From Sphingopyxis sp. LC363 (GTDB taxonomy: Bacteria; Pseudomonadota; Alphaproteobacteria; Sphingomonadales; Sphingomonadaceae): a stretch of DNA of 50,935 bases. The first letter of the stretch is position 1. Each line of letters opens with the position of its first letter. Both the position numbers and the translations under genes were made by a program. The stretch covers positions 1 to 50,935 of the forward strand of contig NZ_JNFC01000025.1 of the NCBI RefSeq assembly GCF_000756385.1, written 5' to 3'. The notes below the pieces were generated by a model, which did not search any database, was not told the origin of the DNA, and worked only from the letters and a program-made list of their open reading frames with translations. Below are positions 1-10,130 of this stretch, one piece after another.

Positions 1-440
1 CACCGACGAGCCCGTGCAGTGGCTCTGGGGCGGGCGGCCGCCGGGGCAACGCGGGGGGCGGGGGCGGGGGGGCGCGGGGGGGGTGCCGTGTCGACCGCTT
101 CGCCGGCCGGAGCTGCGGTCGCGGGGGGCGCCGGGGGGGGGGCCGCGGCCCCCGCGGCGGGGGCGGGGGGGGCCGCGGGGGGCGCGGGGGCCGGGGCAGC
201 CCCGCCCGCCTCAATCGTCGCAATCGCGGCGCCGACGTTCACCGTGTCGCCGACCGCGACGAGTTGCTGGCCCATCACGCCCGCGACCGGCGACGGCACT
301 TCGACCGCGACCTTGTCGGTTTCGAGGCTCGCGATCGGCTCGTCGAGCGCGACCGCCTCGCCGGGCTTCTTCAGCCATTCGCCGATCGTCGCTTCGGTGA
401 CGCTTTCGCCCAGCGTGGGGACTTTGACTTCGGTGCTCAT
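1..440 (-). CDS. odhB: dihydrolipoyl succinyltransferase (E2 of 2-oxoglutarate dehydrogenase), N-terminal part
   Basis: The gene runs off the left edge, so only the N-terminus is present. The ATG at 440 starts [20 protein letters not shown], a classic lipoyl domain, and [12 protein letters not shown] holds the lipoylated lysine. E2 carries succinyl groups from SucA to CoA. After about residue 75 the frame enters a Pro/Ala linker coded by long G tracts on the plus strand (76-83, 133-142, 165-172). The frame stays open to the edge. However, the expected subunit-binding domain (LSPAVRRLV-type) is only faintly recognisable and seems out of frame near base 1, so the first 200 bases may contain sequence errors. 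It starts 33 bp after sucA and is probably co-transcribed with it. Confidence 0.88.
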   Translation of the reverse strand, partial: MSTEVKVPTLGESVTEATIGEWLKKPGEAVALDEPIASLETDKVAVEVPSPVAGVMGQQLVAVGDTVNVGAAIATIEAGGAAPAPAPPAAPPAPAAGAAAPPPAPPATAAPAGEAVDTAPPPRPPAPAPRVAPAAARPRATARARR

Positions 441-473
441 AGGTGCAGTTCCTTGGGGACTTGGGCTTTGGGC

Positions 474-3296
474 TCAGGCTTTTTTCTTGGTGCGGCGGAT
501 TTCGGCGCGAACCGAAAGGCCGAGCGCGTCGGCGACGAGCGCGGACTGTTCGGTCTGGTGACGGCTCATCAGGCCGGTCGCGGGCGAAGCCGCGGCGGCG
601 CGGCCGGCGTAACGCGGGCGCATGCCCTTGTGGCCCGCCTCGATGAGCGATTCCTCGATCAGTTCGCCCACGAAGAACCACGCGCCGTTGTTGCGCGGCT
701 CTTCCTGCGCCCAGACGACCTCTTCGAGCTTCGGCATCCGCTTCAGGCGAACCGCCAGCGCCTCGCCCGGGAAGGGATAGAGCTGCTCGATGCGAATCAC
801 CGTCGTATCGGTCAGGCCCGCGGCGTCGCGCGCTTCCATCAGGTCGTAACCGACCTTGCCCGAACACAGGACGACACGTTTGATGTCGGCATCGGCGGGC
901 GGCGTGCGATCCGACATGATGCGGCGGAAATGCGCGTCGCCGATGAAGTCCGACCGCTGCGACACCGCCAGCTTGTGACGGAGCAGCGACTTGGGCGTCA
1001 TGATGATCAGCGGCTTGCGGAACGAGCGCAGCATCTGGCGGCGCAGGACGTGGAAATAGTTCGACGGGGTCGAAATATTACACACCTGGATATTGTCGCC
1101 CGCGCAAAGCTGGAGGAAGCGTTCGAGGCGCGCCGAGCTATGCTCGGGGCCCTGCCCCTCATAACCGTGCGGCAACAGCATCACGAGGCCGTTGGCGCGC
1201 AGCCACTTGGCCTCGCCCGCGGCGATGAACTGATCGATCATGATCTGCGCGCCGTTGGCGAAATCGCCGAACTGCGCTTCCCAGAGCACGAGGCTCTTCG
1301 GATCGGCCATCGCATAGCCATATTCGAAGCCGAGCACGCCATATTCGGAGAGCGGGCTGTCGAGCACCTCGAACCGGCCGTGCGGCACGGTCGTCAGCGG
1401 GACATATTTCCGCTCGCTCCTCTGATCGACCCAGACCGCGTGACGCTGGCTGAAGGTGCCGCGACCCGAATCCTGACCCGACAGGCGGACCTGATAGCCT
1501 TCGCTCAGCAACGTGCCGAAGGCGAGGCTTTCGGCGGTCGCCCAGTCGAACACTTCGCCGTCCTTCTTGTCGGCGAACATCGCACCGCGCGCGTCGATCA
1601 CGCGGCGCAGCGTCTTGTGAACCTCGACGTCGGCGGGGATCGTCGTCAGCGTGCGGCCGATCGAATCGAACAGCTTTTCCGACACCCCCGTCGCGATGTT
1701 GCGGCGCGCATGTTCGGAATCGGTCGGCGCATAGAGGCCCGACCAGCGGCCGGCGAACCAGTCGGCCTTGTTCGGTTTATAGGTCTTCGCCGCCTCGAAA
1801 TCGCCTTCGAGCCGCGCAGTGAATTCGGCGCGGCGCGCGTCGGCCCAACCCGCGTCGATCACGCCTTCGTCCTGCAGCTTCGCCGCGCAAAGCTGCGACA
1901 CCGGCGGATGCTTGCGGATGCGCTCGTACATCAGGGGCTGGGTGAACGACGGCTCGTCGCCCTCGTTATGGCCGAAGCGGCGATAGCACCACATGTCGAT
2001 CACGACGTCGCGCTTGAACTGCTGGCGGAAATCGATCGCGAGCTTGCACGCGAAGGTCACGGCTTCGGGATCGTCGCCGTTGACGTGCAGGATCGGCGCC
2101 TGAACGCCCTTGGCGACGTCCGACGGATAGGGCGACGAGCGCGCGAACTGCGGGCTGGTCGTGAAACCGATCTGGTTGTTGACGATGAAATGGATGCAGC
2201 CGCCCGTATTGTAACCGCGGATGCCCGAGAAGCCGAGGCATTCCCAGACGATCCCCTGCCCCGCAAAGGCCGCGTCGCCGTGGATCAGCACCGGCAGCAC
2301 CTGCGTATGTTCGGCGAGATCGTCGCGTACCACCTGCTGCGCGCGCACCTTGCCGAGAACGACCGGGTCGACCGCCTCGAGGTGCGAGGGGTTGGGGACG
2401 AGCGACATATGCACCGAAACCCCGTCGAACTCGCGGTCGGTCGAGGTGCCGAGGTGATATTTGACGTCGCCCGAACCGCCGATGTCGTCGGGGTTGGCGC
2501 TGCCGCCGGCGAATTCGTGGAAGATCACCTGATAGGGTTTGGCCATGACGTTCGCGAGCATGTTGAGCCGCCCGCGGTGCGCCATACCATAGACGATTTC
2601 CTTCACGCCATATTGGCCGCCATATTTGATGATCGATTCCATCGCGGGGATCATCGATTCGCCGCCGTCGAGGCCGAAGCGCTTGGTGCCGACATATTTG
2701 CGCGCGAGGAACTTTTCCCACTCCTCGGCTTCGATCACCTTGTTGAGAATCGCGCGCTTGCCTTCCTGGGTGAATTCGACGCTTTTGTCGGCACCCTCCA
2801 TCCGGTCCTGCAGGAAGCGCCGCTCCTCGACGTCGGAGATGTGCATATATTCGAGGCCGACATGGCCGCAATAATTGGCGCGCAGGATTGCAACGATCTC
2901 GCGGATCGTCGCCTTTTCGAGCCCCAACGTTCCGCCGATATACACCGGCCGGTCCTGATCGGCGCCGACGAAGCCGTGATATTCGGGCGTCAGATCCGCC
3001 GGCAGCTCACGCTGGCTGAGCCCCAGCGGATCGAGCGTGGCGGCGAGGTGGCCGCGCACGCGATAGGTGCGGATCAGCATCATCGCGCGGATCGAATCGT
3101 CGGCGGCGCGCTCGACCTCAGCGGCGGGCAGCGAGGCGCCCGCTTTGGCAGCGGCGGCCTTCACCGCGACCTGCATCTGCTGCGGGTCGAGCGCGGCGGT
3201 CAGGTCGTCGCTGTCGATCCGGGGCCAGTTCTTCGGCGCCCAGCTCGGGCCGGCCTGCGGCTCGTCGATGTCGAAGCTTTGTCGTTCGAGGTTCAT
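474..3296 (-). CDS. sucA: 2-oxoglutarate dehydrogenase E1 component
   Basis: A 940-residue thiamine-diphosphate decarboxylase that forms succinyl-lipoyl-E2 and CO2 from 2-oxoglutarate in the TCA cycle. The start MNLERQSFDIDEP is chosen because E1 proteins open this way; the open frame extends 38 codons further upstream into the intergenic hairpin. The ThDP/Mg region is visible as HGDAAFAGQG followed by NNQIGFTTS. The conserved EYMHISDVEERRFLQ lies in the N-terminal third, and the transketolase-like C-terminal half contains LMLLPHGYEGQGPEHSSARL. Length matches the family (about 930-980). It is the third gene of the mdh-sucD-sucA-odhB series. A weak GGAAAAG is the only SD-like sequence near the start. 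Confidence 0.97.
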   Translation of the reverse strand: MNLERQSFDIDEPQAGPSWAPKNWPRIDSDDLTAALDPQQMQVAVKAAAAKAGASLPAAEVERAADDSIRAMMLIRTYRVRGHLAATLDPLGLSQRELPADLTPEYHGFVGADQDRPVYIGGTLGLEKATIREIVAILRANYCGHVGLEYMHISDVEERRFLQDRMEGADKSVEFTQEGKRAILNKVIEAEEWEKFLARKYVGTKRFGLDGGESMIPAMESIIKYGGQYGVKEIVYGMAHRGRLNMLANVMAKPYQVIFHEFAGGSANPDDIGGSGDVKYHLGTSTDREFDGVSVHMSLVPNPSHLEAVDPVVLGKVRAQQVVRDDLAEHTQVLPVLIHGDAAFAGQGIVWECLGFSGIRGYNTGGCIHFIVNNQIGFTTSPQFARSSPYPSDVAKGVQAPILHVNGDDPEAVTFACKLAIDFRQQFKRDVVIDMWCYRRFGHNEGDEPSFTQPLMYERIRKHPPVSQLCAAKLQDEGVIDAGWADARRAEFTARLEGDFEAAKTYKPNKADWFAGRWSGLYAPTDSEHARRNIATGVSEKLFDSIGRTLTTIPADVEVHKTLRRVIDARGAMFADKKDGEVFDWATAESLAFGTLLSEGYQVRLSGQDSGRGTFSQRHAVWVDQRSERKYVPLTTVPHGRFEVLDSPLSEYGVLGFEYGYAMADPKSLVLWEAQFGDFANGAQIMIDQFIAAGEAKWLRANGLVMLLPHGYEGQGPEHSSARLERFLQLCAGDNIQVCNISTPSNYFHVLRRQMLRSFRKPLIIMTPKSLLRHKLAVSQRSDFIGDAHFRRIMSDRTPPADADIKRVVLCSGKVGYDLMEARDAAGLTDTTVIRIEQLYPFPGEALAVRLKRMPKLEEVVWAQEEPRNNGAWFFVGELIEESLIEAGHKGMRPRYAGRAAAASPATGLMSRHQTEQSALVADALGLSVRAEIRRTKKKA

Positions 3297-3346
3297 CTGC
3301 TTTTCCACGGGGAGGAAGGGGTGGGTATTCTCATATGGGGAGCGGA

Positions 3347-3374
3347 GGCCCGCCGGCAAAGGCGCCGGCGGGCC
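3347..3374 (-). other. intergenic stem-loop between sucD and sucA
   Basis: An 11-bp perfect GC stem (3347-3357 with 3364-3374) and a 6-nt loop lie in the 85-bp gap between the sucD stop and the sucA start. There is no U-tract on the minus strand, so it is not a canonical intrinsic terminator. It could slow read-through or act as an mRNA-processing or stability element that sets the sucD:sucA ratio. Confidence 0.6.
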
Positions 3375-3381
3375 GCTAGGC

Positions 3382-4272
3382 TCAGACGCGTTCCTTGAGC
3401 ACTTCGGCAAGCGTCGTGCCGAGTTCCGACGGGCTGGCCGACACCTTGATGCCGGCGGCTTCCATCGCCGCGATCTTGCTTTCGGCGTCGCCCTTGCCGC
3501 CCGACACGATCGCGCCGGCGTGGCCCATGCGGCGGCCCGGGGGCGCGGTGCGGCCCGCGATGAAGCCGGCCATCGGCTTCTTCCGGCCGCGCTTCGCTTC
3601 GTCGATCAGGAACTGCGCCGCCTGCTCCTCGGCGTCGCCGCCGATTTCGCCGATCATGATAATCGACTTGGTCGCCTCGTCGGCGAGGAAGAGTTCGAGC
3701 ACGTCGATGAAGTTGGTGCCGTTGACCGGGTCGCCGCCGATGCCGACCGCGGTCGTCTGACCCAGGCCGACGTTCGTGGTCTGGAACACCGCTTCATAGG
3801 TCAAAGTGCCCGAGCGCGAGACGACGCCGACGCTGCCCTTTTTGAAGATGTTGCCGGGCATGATGCCAATCTTGCATTCGTCGGGGGTCAGGACGCCGGG
3901 GCAGTTCGGGCCGATCAGGCGCGACTTCGAACCCGAGAGCGCGCGCTTCACCTTGACCATGTCGAGCACCGGAATGCCTTCGGTGATCGCGACGATCAGC
4001 TCGATCTCGGCATCGATCGCCTCGAGGATCGAGTCGGCCGCGAACGGCGGCGGCACATAGATGACCGACGCAGTCGCGCCGGTCGCATGCTTCGCTTCTT
4101 CGACGGTGTTGAAAATCGGCAGGCCGATGTGCGTCGTGCCGCCCTTGCCCGGCGTCACGCCGCCGACCATCTGCGTGCCATAGGCGAGCGCCTGTTCGGT
4201 GTGGAAAGTGCCGGTGGCACCGGTCATCCCTTGCGTGATGACCTTGGTATTCTTGTCGATAAGGATGGACAT
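3382..4272 (-). CDS. sucD: succinate-CoA ligase, alpha subunit
   Basis: A 296-residue alpha subunit of succinyl-CoA synthetase, which couples succinyl-CoA cleavage to nucleotide triphosphate formation. [18 protein letters not shown] is the standard N-terminus with the CoA-binding Rossmann start, IGPNCPGVL is the CoA-ligase signature, and [10 protein letters not shown] carries the phosphorylated active-site histidine. A GGGAGA ribosome site lies about 10 nt before the ATG. The partner gene sucC is absent: mdh is directly upstream (64 bp) and sucA directly downstream, so the beta subunit must be encoded elsewhere. Confidence 0.97.
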   Translation of the reverse strand: MSILIDKNTKVITQGMTGATGTFHTEQALAYGTQMVGGVTPGKGGTTHIGLPIFNTVEEAKHATGATASVIYVPPPFAADSILEAIDAEIELIVAITEGIPVLDMVKVKRALSGSKSRLIGPNCPGVLTPDECKIGIMPGNIFKKGSVGVVSRSGTLTYEAVFQTTNVGLGQTTAVGIGGDPVNGTNFIDVLELFLADEATKSIIMIGEIGGDAEEQAAQFLIDEAKRGRKKPMAGFIAGRTAPPGRRMGHAGAIVSGGKGDAESKIAAMEAAGIKVSASPSELGTTLAEVLKERV

Positions 4273-4303
4273 ATTCTAATTCTCCCGGGGAGAGCCGGCC
4301 CGC

Positions 4304-4320
4304 CCGGCGCGGAACGCCGG
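4304..4320 (-). other. short hairpin between mdh and sucD
   Basis: CCGGCG (4304-4309) pairs with CGCCGG (4315-4320) around a 5-nt loop in the 64-bp mdh-sucD gap, just upstream of the sucD ribosome site. No U-run follows, so it is a weak structural element at most. Confidence 0.35.
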
Positions 4321-4336
4321 ACGCGACCAAAAAGGG

Positions 4337-5633
<1,297 letters not shown>

Positions 5634-6680
5634 ATGGTGACGCGCGCGATCATCAGCTTCGACACCGAATTGTCGGCCGGCCTCTATCAACGGGGCCATG
5701 ACGCGCGCGCCAATTTCGAAAGCTCGATCCTCGGCCGCTGCCGCGACGGCGATTTCGGCATCCATTTCCAGATGGACATGCTGGAAAGATACGGCCTCAA
5801 GGGCGTGTTCTTCGTCGACCCGATGCCGGCGCTCGTCCACGGGCCGTCGATCGTCCGCGACATCGTCGACCCGATCGTCGCGCGCGGTCACGAAGTGCAA
5901 CTCCATATCCACACCGAATGGCTCGCCTTCGCACGCTTCAGTCCGGTCGGGCGGCTGACCGGGCGCAACATCAGCGACTTCCCGCTTGGGGCGCAGAAAA
6001 AGCTGATCGGGCTGGCGGCGGACATGCTGATGCGCGGGGGCGCGCCCGATCCGGTCGCCTTCCGCGCGGGCAATTTCGGCGCCAACGACGATACGCTCCG
6101 CGCGCTCGCCGCGCTGGGTTTCGACTACGACAGCAGCTTCAACGGCGCTTATGCGGGCCAGGGCTGCGACATCGCGCTCGACCGCCGCAATATCGGGATG
6201 CGCCTGCACCATGGCGTCTGCGAAGTGCCGGTCAGTGGGCTGATGGACGGCGCCGACAGCTTTCGCCCGGCGCAATTGTGCGCGATGTCCGAAGAGGAGA
6301 TGCGCGACGCGCTCGACCATGCGGCGGCGAGCGGAGCGATCCAGTTCTCGGCCTTCAGCCATAGCTTCGAACTCTTGAGCCGCGATCGCGCGGTGCCGAA
6401 CCGGTTGGCGATCGCCCGCATGGAAGCGATGTGCCAGGCGGTGGCGGCCGACCGCCGCGTGACAAACGGGGGCTTTACCGACCTGCCCTTGCCACCGGCG
6501 CGACCGGGGCCAATCAGGCCGCCCGAACCGCGCCCGCTTCGGACGATGCGCCGCACCGCCGAACAGGCGGCGGGACATCTCGCGCACGAAATGCGTTACG
6601 TCCGCAGCCTCACCTATGTCGCCGCCAACACGTCACGCTGGGGGAAGATCGCCGGCGGCATCCTGTTGGCCATGGCCTAG
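5634..6680 (+). CDS. polysaccharide deacetylase family protein
   Basis: A 348-residue protein of the NodB-homology carbohydrate esterase group, expected to remove N- or O-acetyl groups from a glycan. ISFDTELSAG near the N-terminus supplies the catalytic/metal aspartate. GHEVQLHIHTEW around residue 90 supplies the metal-binding histidine pair, and FRAGNFGAN resembles the substrate arginine motif. There is no signal peptide, so it is cytoplasmic or membrane-associated. No clear SD precedes the ATG; a GTG follows one codon later. Its last 48 bases overlap the 3' end of zapE on the other strand. The substrate is unknown, although surface-polysaccharide genes lie 3.5 kb away. Confidence 0.8.
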   Translation: MVTRAIISFDTELSAGLYQRGHDARANFESSILGRCRDGDFGIHFQMDMLERYGLKGVFFVDPMPALVHGPSIVRDIVDPIVARGHEVQLHIHTEWLAFARFSPVGRLTGRNISDFPLGAQKKLIGLAADMLMRGGAPDPVAFRAGNFGANDDTLRALAALGFDYDSSFNGAYAGQGCDIALDRRNIGMRLHHGVCEVPVSGLMDGADSFRPAQLCAMSEEEMRDALDHAAASGAIQFSAFSHSFELLSRDRAVPNRLAIARMEAMCQAVAADRRVTNGGFTDLPLPPARPGPIRPPEPRPLRTMRRTAEQAAGHLAHEMRYVRSLTYVAANTSRWGKIAGGILLAMA

Positions 6681-7772
6681 CGCGAGGTAATCGTCCGATT
6701 GCATTTCGGCGAGGCGGCTCGCCGTGCGCTCGAACTCGAAAGCCCCGTCGCCGGCGACATACAGCTGATCGGGCATCGCCGCCGCGCTGGCGAGCAGCTT
6801 GACCTTATATTCGTAAAGCGCATCGATCAGCGTGACGAAGCGCGCCGCCTCGTTGCGGTTCTCGGGGCCCATGCGCGGGATGCCGACGATGATCACGGCG
6901 TGAAAATGGCGCGCGACGGCAAGATAGTCGGCCGCCCCCCGCGCCTCGCCGCAGAGCCGCTTGAACGAAAAGACGGCGACGCCCTTCAGCGCCTTGGGAA
7001 CGTGCAGCGTTCGCCCGCCGCCGACATCGAGGTCGAGGCTCGGCACATGCGCGCGGTCCTCGGGCGGATAGTCGGTCAGGCGAAAGAAAGCGGCCGACAG
7101 CGCCGCGCTCGCGGCATCGCCCGCCGGAACGAACCAGCGCGCGCCGTCGCCGAGCCGGTCGCGGCGATAGTCGGTCGGGCCGTTCAGCCCCATGACGTCG
7201 AGCCGTTCCTCGACGAGCGCGATGAAGGGTAGGAAATGCTCGCGATTGAGCCCGTCCTTGTAGAGATCCTTCGGCGGCCGGTTCGACGTCGCCACCATCG
7301 TCACGCCATGATCGATCAGCGCGGTGAACAGGCGCGAGAGGATCATCGCGTCGGCGCTGTTGTTCACGACCATCTCGTCGAAGGCGAGGCAGCGGGTATT
7401 TTCGGCAAGCGCCTCGGCGACGATCGGAATCGGATCGCCGCTCTCGGTCTTCCTGACCTCGCGCATCCGCGCATGAACATCGAGCATGAAGGCGTGGAAA
7501 TGGACGCGCCGCTTCCGCTGGATGGCGAGCTGGTCGTAGAAGAGATCCATCAGCATCGATTTGCCGCGCCCGACCGCGCCCCACAGATAGACGCCGCGCA
7601 GCGCATCGGGCTTGCGCCCCGCGAGGCGCCAGAGCAGGCTGCCGCGCTTCGGTACCGCTTCGAGTTCGGCCTGGAGTTGATTAAGCCGCGTCGCAGCCGC
7701 GCGCTGCTCGGGATCGGGGCGGAGCTCGCCCGCCGCGACAAGCGCGTCATAAGCCGCAAGGACGGTGGTCAC
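6633..7772 (-). CDS. zapE: cell division protein ZapE / AFG1-family ATPase
   Basis: A 379-residue P-loop ATPase of the AFG1/ZapE family. Family members act at the Z-ring in bacteria and in respiratory-complex quality control in mitochondria. GVYLWGAVGRGKSMLMDLFY is the Walker A region, CLAFDEMVV is Walker B, and VATSNRPPKDLYKDGLNR is a family signature. The GTG at 7772 overlaps the preceding stop as GTGA, which favours it; the same frame stays open upstream without family similarity. It is last in the sdhB operon and overlaps tail-to-tail with the deacetylase gene. Confidence 0.92.
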   Translation of the reverse strand: MTTVLAAYDALVAAGELRPDPEQRAAATRLNQLQAELEAVPKRGSLLWRLAGRKPDALRGVYLWGAVGRGKSMLMDLFYDQLAIQRKRRVHFHAFMLDVHARMREVRKTESGDPIPIVAEALAENTRCLAFDEMVVNNSADAMILSRLFTALIDHGVTMVATSNRPPKDLYKDGLNREHFLPFIALVEERLDVMGLNGPTDYRRDRLGDGARWFVPAGDAASAALSAAFFRLTDYPPEDRAHVPSLDLDVGGGRTLHVPKALKGVAVFSFKRLCGEARGAADYLAVARHFHAVIIVGIPRMGPENRNEAARFVTLIDALYEYKVKLLASAAAMPDQLYVAGDGAFEFERTASRLAEMQSDDYLALGHGQQDAAGDLPPA

Positions 7773-8260
7773 TTGCGGCTCGCCTTGCGGATCGTTCCGG
7801 CGAAGCTCAGCACGATATGGCTGTCGCCCTCGCCCTGCACGACCAGCCCGCGCAGGAAGATCAGCCGGCCGGTTTCGCGCACCAACTCGACCACGGCATC
7901 GAGCGGCTCGCCGACGCGGCCCGCGCCGACGAACTGGGTCGACAGGTCGAGCGTCACCGAATGGCCGGCATCGAGCGATCCGAACTGGTGCGACGCGGCG
8001 AACAGCGCGATGTCGACGAGCGCGAGGCTGACCGCGCCGTGGACATTGTCGCCGAGGTTGCTGTGCTTGCGCTCGGGCAACATGCGAACCCGCGCGCGCG
8101 GGCGGCCGTCGTCGGTCGGGGGCTCGACCCGCACCGAAAGCGGCTCGATGAAGGCGTTGAACCGGCTCTGATCCTTGAGGTTCCAGCTGACCCAGCCGTC
8201 GGCCAATTGTTCGGCGCTGAAATTCTCGCGCCGTTTCGGCTCCTCGATCCCGTCGTTCAT
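7769..8260 (-). CDS. PaaI-like hotdog-fold thioesterase
   Basis: A 163-residue single hotdog domain, likely an acyl-CoA thioesterase. HSNLGDNVHGAVSLALVD fits the 4HBT/PaaI motif (G-x-x-HGG-like glycine-histidine turn, then the catalytic Asp). Downstream come TLDLSTQFVGAGRVGEPLDA and the beta strands ending LSFAGTIRKA. The ATG at 8260 overlaps the upstream stop (ATGA), and its own stop overlaps the zapE GTG. The substrate cannot be read from sequence. Confidence 0.82.
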   Translation of the reverse strand: MNDGIEEPKRRENFSAEQLADGWVSWNLKDQSRFNAFIEPLSVRVEPPTDDGRPRARVRMLPERKHSNLGDNVHGAVSLALVDIALFAASHQFGSLDAGHSVTLDLSTQFVGAGRVGEPLDAVVELVRETGRLIFLRGLVVQGEGDSHIVLSFAGTIRKASRK

Positions 8261-9234
8261 GCCCTGCAATATCCGTCCAGTTTTCCCGCGCGAACGCGTT
8301 CGCCATAATAATCGGCCATCGCCTTGGCGCGGATGCTGTCGCCGCCGATCCATTCGGCGGCGCCGGCAACCCATCCGGCCGAACAGGTCTCAAGCGCGCC
8401 CCGCCCGCGCGCGCAAGCGATAAAATCGCCAAAGGCGGCGCGCCAACGCGCAAAGGCGGGCATGTCCATGACCGGACCGTGGCCGGGTACGATCTGCCGG
8501 GCGCCCGACCGCGCGACGTCGCCAAGCGCCTCCAGCCAGCCTTCGGGACAGGCGGTATCGAGAAAGGGGGCGGGCAGCGCAACGAGGTCCCCGACGATCG
8601 CGCGTTCGGCATCGGCGTCGTATATCCATAGATCGCGTTCGGTCGCCGCACGGCGCGCGATCCGCAACGACAGCGGCCGGCCGGCGAAAACGGCATCGTG
8701 CGGCTCGTCGACGACGATGTCGGCGCGCAGTTTTCGCCCGCGCCCGATTGTCTTCAGATCGCCTTTCACGTCCGGAACCGCCGCGGCGGTAATCCGGCCC
8801 TCGGCGAGCGCCTTGCGCGACGCCGCCGCGCTGTCCGCGAGAAAGCCGGCGAGCGCGCCATCGATGGCGGAGGTTCCGTAGACGCGCACATCGCGCCGTC
8901 CCGCCTTGAGCGCCAGATTGCCGCTGACATGATCGAGATGCCAGTGCGTGTTGACGATCGCGGCGAGCGGTAGGCCAAGTTCGTCGAGAGCCTTTTCCAC
9001 CGTTTCGGCGTGGCTCGCGTGACGGCCCGTATCGACGAGGATGGCACCCGCCGCTCCCTTCAGGATCACGCTGTTGCCGTCGGGCGAACGCTCCGGATCG
9101 AAGCGGCCGGGAACAAGCCAGGTCGTATCGCCAAGCGCGATCGCGCCGGGCAGTTCGGCAACGTTTCGCGGTTCGGTCGTCGATGCACAGGAAGCGAGCG
9201 CCAGCGCAGCGAATGCCGCGAGCGCGCCACGCAT
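8257..9234 (-). CDS. metallo-beta-lactamase-fold lipoprotein
   Basis: A 325-residue hydrolase. The N-terminus [19 protein letters not shown] is a lipoprotein signal with lipobox LASC, so the mature protein should be membrane-anchored in the periplasm. NTHWHLDHVSGN is the HxHxDH zinc site near residue 105, and IVPGHGPVMDM provides a later metal histidine. It could be a beta-lactamase-like or other zinc hydrolase; nothing here shows antibiotic activity. The ATG overlaps the sdhB stop by one base (TGATG), so translation is probably coupled to sdhB. Confidence 0.83.
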   Translation of the reverse strand: MRGALAAFAALALASCASTTEPRNVAELPGAIALGDTTWLVPGRFDPERSPDGNSVILKGAAGAILVDTGRHASHAETVEKALDELGLPLAAIVNTHWHLDHVSGNLALKAGRRDVRVYGTSAIDGALAGFLADSAAASRKALAEGRITAAAVPDVKGDLKTIGRGRKLRADIVVDEPHDAVFAGRPLSLRIARRAATERDLWIYDADAERAIVGDLVALPAPFLDTACPEGWLEALGDVARSGARQIVPGHGPVMDMPAFARWRAAFGDFIACARGRGALETCSAGWVAGAAEWIGGDSIRAKAMADYYGERVRAGKLDGYCRA

Positions 9235-10016
9235 CAGACCTGCCGCTCGGCTTCCAGCTTCTTGATCTCGGCGATCGCGCGCGCCGGGCTCAGGCCTTTG
9301 GGGCAGGCGTTGGCGCAGTTCATGATCGTGTGGCAGCGATAAAGGCGGAAGGGATCCTCCAGCTCGTCGAGCCGTTCGCCGGTCAGCTCGTCGCGGCTGT
9401 CGGCGAGCCAGCGATAGGCCTGAAGCAGGATCGCCGGGCCGAGGAACTTGTCGCTGTTCCACCAATAGCTCGGGCAGCTCGTCGAACAGCAGGCGCAAAG
9501 GATGCACTCATACAGACCATCGAGCTTTTCGCGTTCCTCGGGCGACTGCAACCGCTCCTTGCCGCTCGGCGTCGTGGTCTTGGTCTTGAGCCAGGGCTCG
9601 ATCGACGCATATTGCGCATAGAAATGGGTGAAGTCGGGGACGAGATCCTTGATCACGTCCATCGCCGGCAGCGGGGTGATCGTGATGTCGCCCTTCAGAT
9701 CCTCGATCGCGGTCGTGCAGGCGAGGCCGTTCTTGCCGTTCATGTTCATCGAACAGCTGCCGCAGATGCCTTCGCGGCACGAGCGGCGGAAGGTCAGCGT
9801 CGAATCCTGCTCGCTCTTCATCTTGATCAGCGCGTCGAGCACCATCGGGCCGCATTTGTCGGTGTCGATCTCGAACGTGTCGAAATGCGGGTTCTGGCCC
9901 TTGTCGGGATCGTAGCGATAGACTTTGAATTTCTTGACGGCGGTCGCGCCCTCGGCCTTGTGGACCGTGCCCGTCTTTTGCGGGCGGCTGTTCTTGGGCA
10001 GGACAAATTGAGCCAT
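9234..10016 (-). CDS. sdhB: succinate dehydrogenase iron-sulfur subunit
   Basis: The 260-residue Fe-S subunit of complex II, carrying electrons from SdhA flavin to quinone. Three cluster motifs are intact: [13 protein letters not shown] for 2Fe-2[17 protein letters not shown] for 4Fe-4S and [15 protein letters not shown] for 3Fe-4S. The start [13 protein letters not shown] follows AGGGAAGA by about 8 nt; the frame stays open far upstream but without family similarity. sdhC, sdhD and sdhA are not adjacent: the upstream neighbour is a divergent flippase. It leads an operon with the lipoprotein, thioesterase and zapE. Confidence 0.97.
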   Translation of the reverse strand: MAQFVLPKNSRPQKTGTVHKAEGATAVKKFKVYRYDPDKGQNPHFDTFEIDTDKCGPMVLDALIKMKSEQDSTLTFRRSCREGICGSCSMNMNGKNGLACTTAIEDLKGDITITPLPAMDVIKDLVPDFTHFYAQYASIEPWLKTKTTTPSGKERLQSPEEREKLDGLYECILCACCSTSCPSYWWNSDKFLGPAILLQAYRWLADSRDELTGERLDELEDPFRLYRCHTIMNCANACPKGLSPARAIAEIKKLEAERQV

Positions 10017-10130
10017 ATCGCGGTCTTCCCTATGCAATCGCGCGCTGCCTAGACCCGATTGGCAGAGTCGACAAGGGGGTGAACGCGCGAAAGCCGCTGG
10101 CAGGCGCGCGGGCAAGGCGCTAGGGCGGCG

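Noticed and set aside
264..3398. Long plus-strand ORF (1044 codons) antisense to sucA
   Set aside because: High-GC codon bias leaves the opposite frame open; the translation is Arg/Asp/His-rich with no motif, while sucA is unmistakable.
7773..8696. Upstream extension of the zapE frame
   Set aside because: Only an open frame through the thioesterase and lipoprotein genes; homology begins at the GTG at 7772.
8257..9234. Metallo-beta-lactamase-fold lipoprotein as an antibiotic-resistance gene
   Set aside because: The HxHxDH site only shows a zinc hydrolase; operon context with sdhB and zapE points to another role.
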